Shown here: piece by piece, positions 57,133 through 64,000 of the stretch | Layout of the letters: every line of letters begins with the position of its first letter | Position numbering within the stretch: the first letter of the stretch is position 1 | Assembly (NCBI GenBank): GCA_945910005.1 | Contig: OX246741.1 | Coordinates: forward strand, 48,514,239 to 48,578,238 | Direction: 5' to 3' | Source: Isoperla grammatica | Taxonomy: Eukaryota; Arthropoda; Insecta; Plecoptera; Perlodidae | DNA length: 64,000 nt | Made by a program: the position numbers and the translations under genes | Notes under the pieces: model-generated | The model's database searches: none | What the model was told of the DNA's origin: nothing | The model's input: the letters and a program-made list of their open reading frames with translations, nothing else

Positions 57133-57285
57133 TTCAGAATTGATCTAGAAAGCTGTGATTTGCTCTAAGAGTTCTTGCATTTTTCACTGTCATTTTTTGT
57201 CATTTCACACATTTTTCACTGTCATTGAAGATCTAGAGGGTCGTGATTAGCTCTATCTAAGGGTCCTAGATGCAGTCTGAAAAAG
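57133..57285 (+). repeat. MITE-like TTTTTCAGAATTGATCTA repeat, copy 3
   Basis: It starts TTTTCAGAATTGATCTAGAA and ends TAGATGCAGTCTGAAAAAGG, which are inverted repeats. It includes an internal direct repeat of CATTTTTCACTGTCATT. It lies about 0.9 kb from copy 2 in the same orientation. Confidence 0.75.
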
Positions 57286-57547
57286 GTCTATTGTGTTATT
57301 GTGTTGCATCCTATAGCGTTAGTTTCAAATACAAAAAAAATAGTCGGCGTTAGTAACGAGTAAGAGGGCTGTGACAACACAATTCGAACAAACAATCGGT
57401 TGCCAGGTAGTTTCACAGTTGTGTATTTCTTTGATTCGCGCACATTCAATGTTTGTCCGAAACAAAACACTGTGGAGTGACTATTATTGTATTAGAAACT
57501 AACATTGGTTCCTTAATCCTTAGAGTCAGATGTTCACTGGAGCCTTA

Positions 57548-57694
57548 GGTTGGAGTTCATAGTCGGCCCCTACACCTAGGGGCGCCCATTGTTACCAAGG
57601 TAACAGTTGTTTCCATGTTATTTCCCATAAACAAAACAAATCCATAGCAACAATGGGTGCCCCTAGGTGTAGGGGCCGACTATGAATTCCAACC
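57548..57694. mobile_element. MITE, GGTTGGAATTCATAG family, copy 2
   Basis: Ends GGTTGGAGTTCATAGTCGGC and GCCGACTATGAATTCCAACC are nearly perfect inverted repeats that extend inward through CCCCTACACCTAGGGGC. TTA directly repeats on both sides (57545-57547 and 57695-57697). It matches the copy at 12930-13075 throughout, and its stem is better preserved, so it is the younger of the two. Confidence 0.9.
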
Positions 57695-57732
57695 TTAGTG
57701 GTTACCCGATCTATGACTTAACTTGGGCGCGT

Positions 57733-57900
57733 ATTCATAGTCAATCCATAAATCATATTGGCAATCCAAGGTTGCTACAGAGTTGTTACATGCATGTTAT
57801 TTTCTATATAAAAAACAACAATGAACGTTGAAAAGAATGAGCAATGAAAACAATGAAAAATAAACAATGAATGAATAATATAAAATGGGTTGACTATGAA
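57733..57900. mobile_element. MITE with TTCATAGTCAACCC ends
   Basis: ATTCATAGTCAATCC at the left is mirrored by GGGTTGACTATGAA at the right. The TTCATAGTC core is shared with the termini of the neighbouring MITE at 57548-57694, suggesting related transposases. The interior is AT-rich with several AACAATGAA words. Confidence 0.7.
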
Positions 57901-60936
<3,036 letters not shown>

Positions 60937-61130
60937 GGTAAACCAATCCAATGTGTATTTTCAAAAATAAATGTCAACGTTTCGACCAGGTGTAGAGACG
61001 TCTTTTTCAAGATGTACAAAAAGAAACAAGAAGAAAAAAAGACGTGTCTACACTTCGTCGAAACTTGACATTATTTTTAAAATAAACATTGGATTGGTTT
61101 ACCTTTAAAAATGTTTTCATATTATACATA
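60937..61130. repeat. Inverted pair of Penelope-like terminal repeats
   Basis: The left arm (GGTAAACCAATCCAATGTGT, TGTCAACGTTTCGACC, GTGTAGAGACGTC) is the inverse of the right arm (GACGTGTCTACACTTCGTCG, AAACTTGACATTATTTTTAA, ACATTGGATTGGTTTACC). GTCGAAAC...TTGACA followed by ATTGGATTGGTTTACC resembles the ends of Penelope-like retroelements, where a hammerhead ribozyme is usual. Here the first core box (TTGAAAAAGAC) is degenerate. Confidence 0.5.
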
Positions 61131-61267
61131 TTGCAACCAACAAATTTTAAGAAATCAAGTATATATATAAATAAATAATAACAATAGTATATAATATAAT
61201 ATAATATTAATATAATAAATGTAAACAAAGATTTTTTCTTAAATATTAACAAAATATATATATATTA

Positions 61268-61450
61268 ATAAAATGAAAATAGTTGCGGGTTAGTCCGCCA
61301 CGTCCTACCTCCATATTACCGACGTTTCAGGACCTTGTAGTCCCTATTGGTGTTTGACGCCTGAGGATGGGGACCACAAGGTTCCTGAAACATCGTCATA
61401 ATATGGAGGTAGGACGTGGCGGACTAACCCGCAACTATTTTAATTTCATT
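61268..61450. repeat. Palindromic element with a hammerhead-like core
   Basis: Arms of about 45 bp (AAAATAGTTGCGGGTTAGTC, CGCCACGTCCTACCTCCATA) are nearly perfect inverted repeats. Inside, the plus strand reads CTGAGGA (61361-61367), a stem GGGACC-ACAA-GGTTCC, then TGAAAC (GAAA at 61387-61390) and ATCGTC. The order CTGANGA - stem II - GAAA - GTC matches the conserved core of a minimal hammerhead ribozyme of the type found in Penelope-like elements and retrozymes. Stem I pairing is not obvious in this copy, so activity is uncertain. Confidence 0.4.
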
Positions 61451-62361
61451 AACATAAATCCTGGCCACGAAAGTATTAGTGTTATTATATATATATAGTT
61501 ATAGTTAAAGGAGTCCCGCTAGGAGTTATATGACAGCGCCGGCTTCCATAAGACCCAAGGTATCATAACAATCGTGTACTGTGAGACTAAACACGTACAA
61601 ACACGTTCTACCCAGAGGTGAGAGTGATATAACAAAGGTCCGGGTCAAACTGTTCACTGGAGATGTTTTACAACAACGGAACGGTTATTATATCTGCAGC
61701 AGGTGTTTTGCACTGTGAAGTAGCGAGGATGACAACTGGAATAGACAGCGCGGGCTCGTTTGTGTGGTTCGAGAACTGAATGGAAGTAAAACTTTAGACC
61801 CTCAGTGTAGCGGTGGGACCCGTACCGTTTACTTTTAGAATACTTGAAATTAACGTTAAAAGTAATAACATTTAACATGGTAATTAATTTCACTAATTCG
61901 GGTATTTTTACAGAGATAAAGTTTATTTGGAGAATATAGCAACCATGTAACCATAGCAATCAAAATTTAGATAAAAATAAATGCTTTACGTTTTAGGTTT
62001 GGGTCGAACTTTGGGTCAACTTTGGGCCAAGGTTTGGGTCGTTTCTTGGACTACCAAAATGCTGAGCACCCCAATTTATGATGGCCTCACATTTACATAC
62101 ATACTTTTATTGGAAGCTCTGTATAACTTTGAACTAATCAGGATTAGTTACTAACTTCCTAAAATACTATTTTAATACACTTGTTTAATTTAGCGAACAT
62201 TCTGCATATATATGTAGATAAAGTAAAACCACTCAAATAGTTTAAATCTTATCATGTGTCTCAAGGCAAAGAATTAACAAATGACAGCTAATTTTAAATA
62301 ACATAACCTTACATATTATTACCGTATACAAACTTTGGCAGGTGTTCCGCTTTGAATGATG
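61451..62361. other. Intergenic, no recognised feature
   Basis: AT-rich DNA. Apart from short (AT)n and GGGTCGAACTTTGGGTCAAC-like minor repeats near 62000-62040, nothing is recognised. Confidence 0.5.
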
Positions 62362-62369
62362 GTAATAAC

Positions 62370-63139
62370 TAGGGATGTCAAACGATTAAATTATTATAAT
62401 CGATAATCGAATTCACTTTCACCTCCATAATCGATTATTAATCGATTTTAATCGTTTTGTTAAATGTCGGTATAGTAGCAAGTTTCTTCCAAACTTCGGT
62501 CTGGTTTCGGTTAGTTTGAATTGCCCGCGCAAGCCACGAGTTCGCAATTCGACTTCTTTTCGACTATCGATATATTTTACGTCACGGAGTATTTTTGTTA
62601 TGTTCTGTCCAAGATTTCGACGATAATTTCTGTCCTAGTTAGGCCTGAAGGGCTATAGTTATTCACTTCCCGTTTTTTTTTAATATGCGTCGTAATATTA
62701 TTATTTTCATGTGCAGCGTAATTAAAATTTACGTGATGTGAACTAAAAATCGTAGCGACTTTTCTAACCTTACATCTCTTGTTTTTTGTGAACAAACATA
62801 ACAACTCGTATTTTTATAGATCGTAGGCGTCGAATGCTGGGTCTAGGGTAGGCGACTAGACACAGCTATTCAAAATATGACTGGAAATTCGGCTCAAATT
62901 ATGACTCAAAGTTATGCTGTTGCTGTTCTTAGGCCTAGGCCTAGGCCTACTGTAAATGAAACTGAGCAATAGCGATGCTAGCGCTAGCGCTCGCGCTCGA
63001 ATAGGCGGCAGATCTTGAGAACTAAATTTAAAAAAGCGCGAAAATTTAAAATCGATTTTTTTTTAAAATAATCGATTAATCGTTTTCAATTAATAATCGA
63101 TTAATCGAATCGATTTAATCGTAATCGTTGACATCCCTA
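62370..63139. mobile_element. Non-autonomous hAT-like element, TAGGGATGTCAA ends
   Basis: The left end TAGGGATGTCAAACGATTA and right end TAATCGTAATCGTTGACATCCCTA are inverted repeats. A perfect 8-bp duplication, GTAATAAC, flanks the element at 62362-62369 and 63140-63147. Subterminal regions are packed with AATCGATTA-type words (several at 62395-62455 and again at 63050-63122), probable transposase-binding repeats. The 770-bp interior has no transposase; it contains a short AGGCCTAGGCCTAGGCCTAC run and a GCTAGCGCTAGCGCTCGCGC patch. Confidence 0.92.
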
Positions 63140-63147
63140 GTAATAAC

Positions 63148-64000
63148 TCTTATTGTTCACGGGATTGACACAATGCTGCACAACAGACCATTCTTCTAAC
63201 TGTGGCTTATTATGCTGTCCAGTAGAGTTAGACCCCCCTTGCATTCTCACATGCACAATCAACTCATGCAGCCAAAAACTCATTTCTCAAAACGAGCATA
63301 ATAAACGAAATTTACACATTAAATACACGAGCAATTGTAATTAAGATAATTACTAAAAAAAAATAACTTGAAAAAAAATTCCAAACAAAACTGCCAAAAT
63401 GAACAATTCAGAAAAGAAACTGTTACATCGCTCTTTATATTTCTGTAATCAGATTTCATGTGTTATAAAAGAGTAATTTAAATACCCACTTTATCTGACC
63501 ACATGTACTGTATACGTTTACACAATGGAAAACACAAACGAACATTACAATAAATTACGTTTTGATTAATTGTGAGAAGGCAAAACTACATTTATATAAA
63601 ATTATCACAATGCAATTACTCAGTGTTAGAATATTATACAGCTGTACAAGATGTGCAAATCTCTATTCATCATCATGATCTACTGCGTATGGAGTTTACT
63701 GCTGAAATATTTATGTTAAACTGTACTCTAGATGTGTATAGAGGTCATGTTTTCAGGTAATCAGCGTGCGCAATGAATGTGTTTAGAGATCACAGGAAGT
63801 ACATTACTCATGGCAGGTTAGGCCTACTTGAACCTGTTTGGCTTATCTGACCTATAACAACCTGGGCATGGGAGGCTTATTTATACCGGGAGATATCGCA
63901 CCAGTCATTATGATGACTAGGGCTGGGCTGTCTGCGGAATAAAAACCTGTTTAAAAGGTCAGCAAACATAACCAGACAAATTTAAGAAAATACCAACAAA
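63148..64000. other. Intergenic, no recognised feature
   Basis: AT-rich DNA to the window edge. A TATAA-like word near 63880 and the general look do not suffice to call a gene. Confidence 0.45.

Noticed and set aside
60937..61130. A pair of LTRs from an LTR retrotransposon
   Set aside because: The arms are inverted, not direct, and lack TG...CA ends, a primer-binding site and any gag or pol sequence between them.

Overview
This is an AT-rich, repeat-dense, gene-poor stretch of a eukaryotic nuclear genome, most probably a marine invertebrate. Spliced genes with GT-AG introns, AATAAA signals, tRNA- and 5S-derived SINEs, CR1/jockey-type LINE ends, hAT elements with 8-bp target duplications, and frequent AGGCCTA-type words and poly-G/C runs all fit a metazoan such as a mollusc or another lophotrochozoan. 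The phylum cannot be fixed from this window.

Layout: 1-9.7 kb is intergenic DNA with MITE-like hairpins and SINE fragments. 9.7-11.3 kb is a non-autonomous hAT element. 11.5-14.4 kb is a large imperfect palindrome whose two arms carry divergently oriented, decayed copies of a cysteine-rich ORF of the kind often found next to transposons. 15.9-16.2 kb is a 5S-rRNA-derived SINE. 16.47-27.0 kb is one 59-bp satellite of about 178 copies, strongly strand-asymmetric, with a G-quadruplex motif in each unit and higher-order repeats. It is followed by an (ATT)n tract, two hairpin MITEs and several retroposon pieces. 35.2-38.95 kb is a second tandem array (74-bp, then 53-bp units), bracketed by terminal inverted repeats to which its own unit is related; every unit carries a 14-bp perfect palindrome. 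40.3-44.2 kb is a nest of retroposons and hAT insertions.

Only two loci look like genes. A two-exon THAP zinc-finger gene at about 45.0-45.6 kb has two apparent reading-frame breaks, at least one of them in a poly-A run. A two-exon gene at 52.6-55.0 kb has a TATA box, a signal-peptide exon and a polyadenylation signal, and encodes an unrecognised secreted acidic protein of 379 residues. A single orphan exon sits at 47.6 kb. No functional link between these loci can be inferred.

The rest is mobile DNA: four hAT-type elements (three with perfect 8-bp duplications around CAGTGGCG termini, one with TAGGGATG termini), several MITE families with two or three copies each, a LINE reverse-transcriptase C-terminus, and Penelope-like terminal palindromes, one of which contains a hammerhead-ribozyme-like core. 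The most unusual features are the two large satellites, each built around a different non-B-DNA motif (G-quadruplex and palindrome), and the evidence that the second arose inside a transposon-like element from its own terminal sequence.
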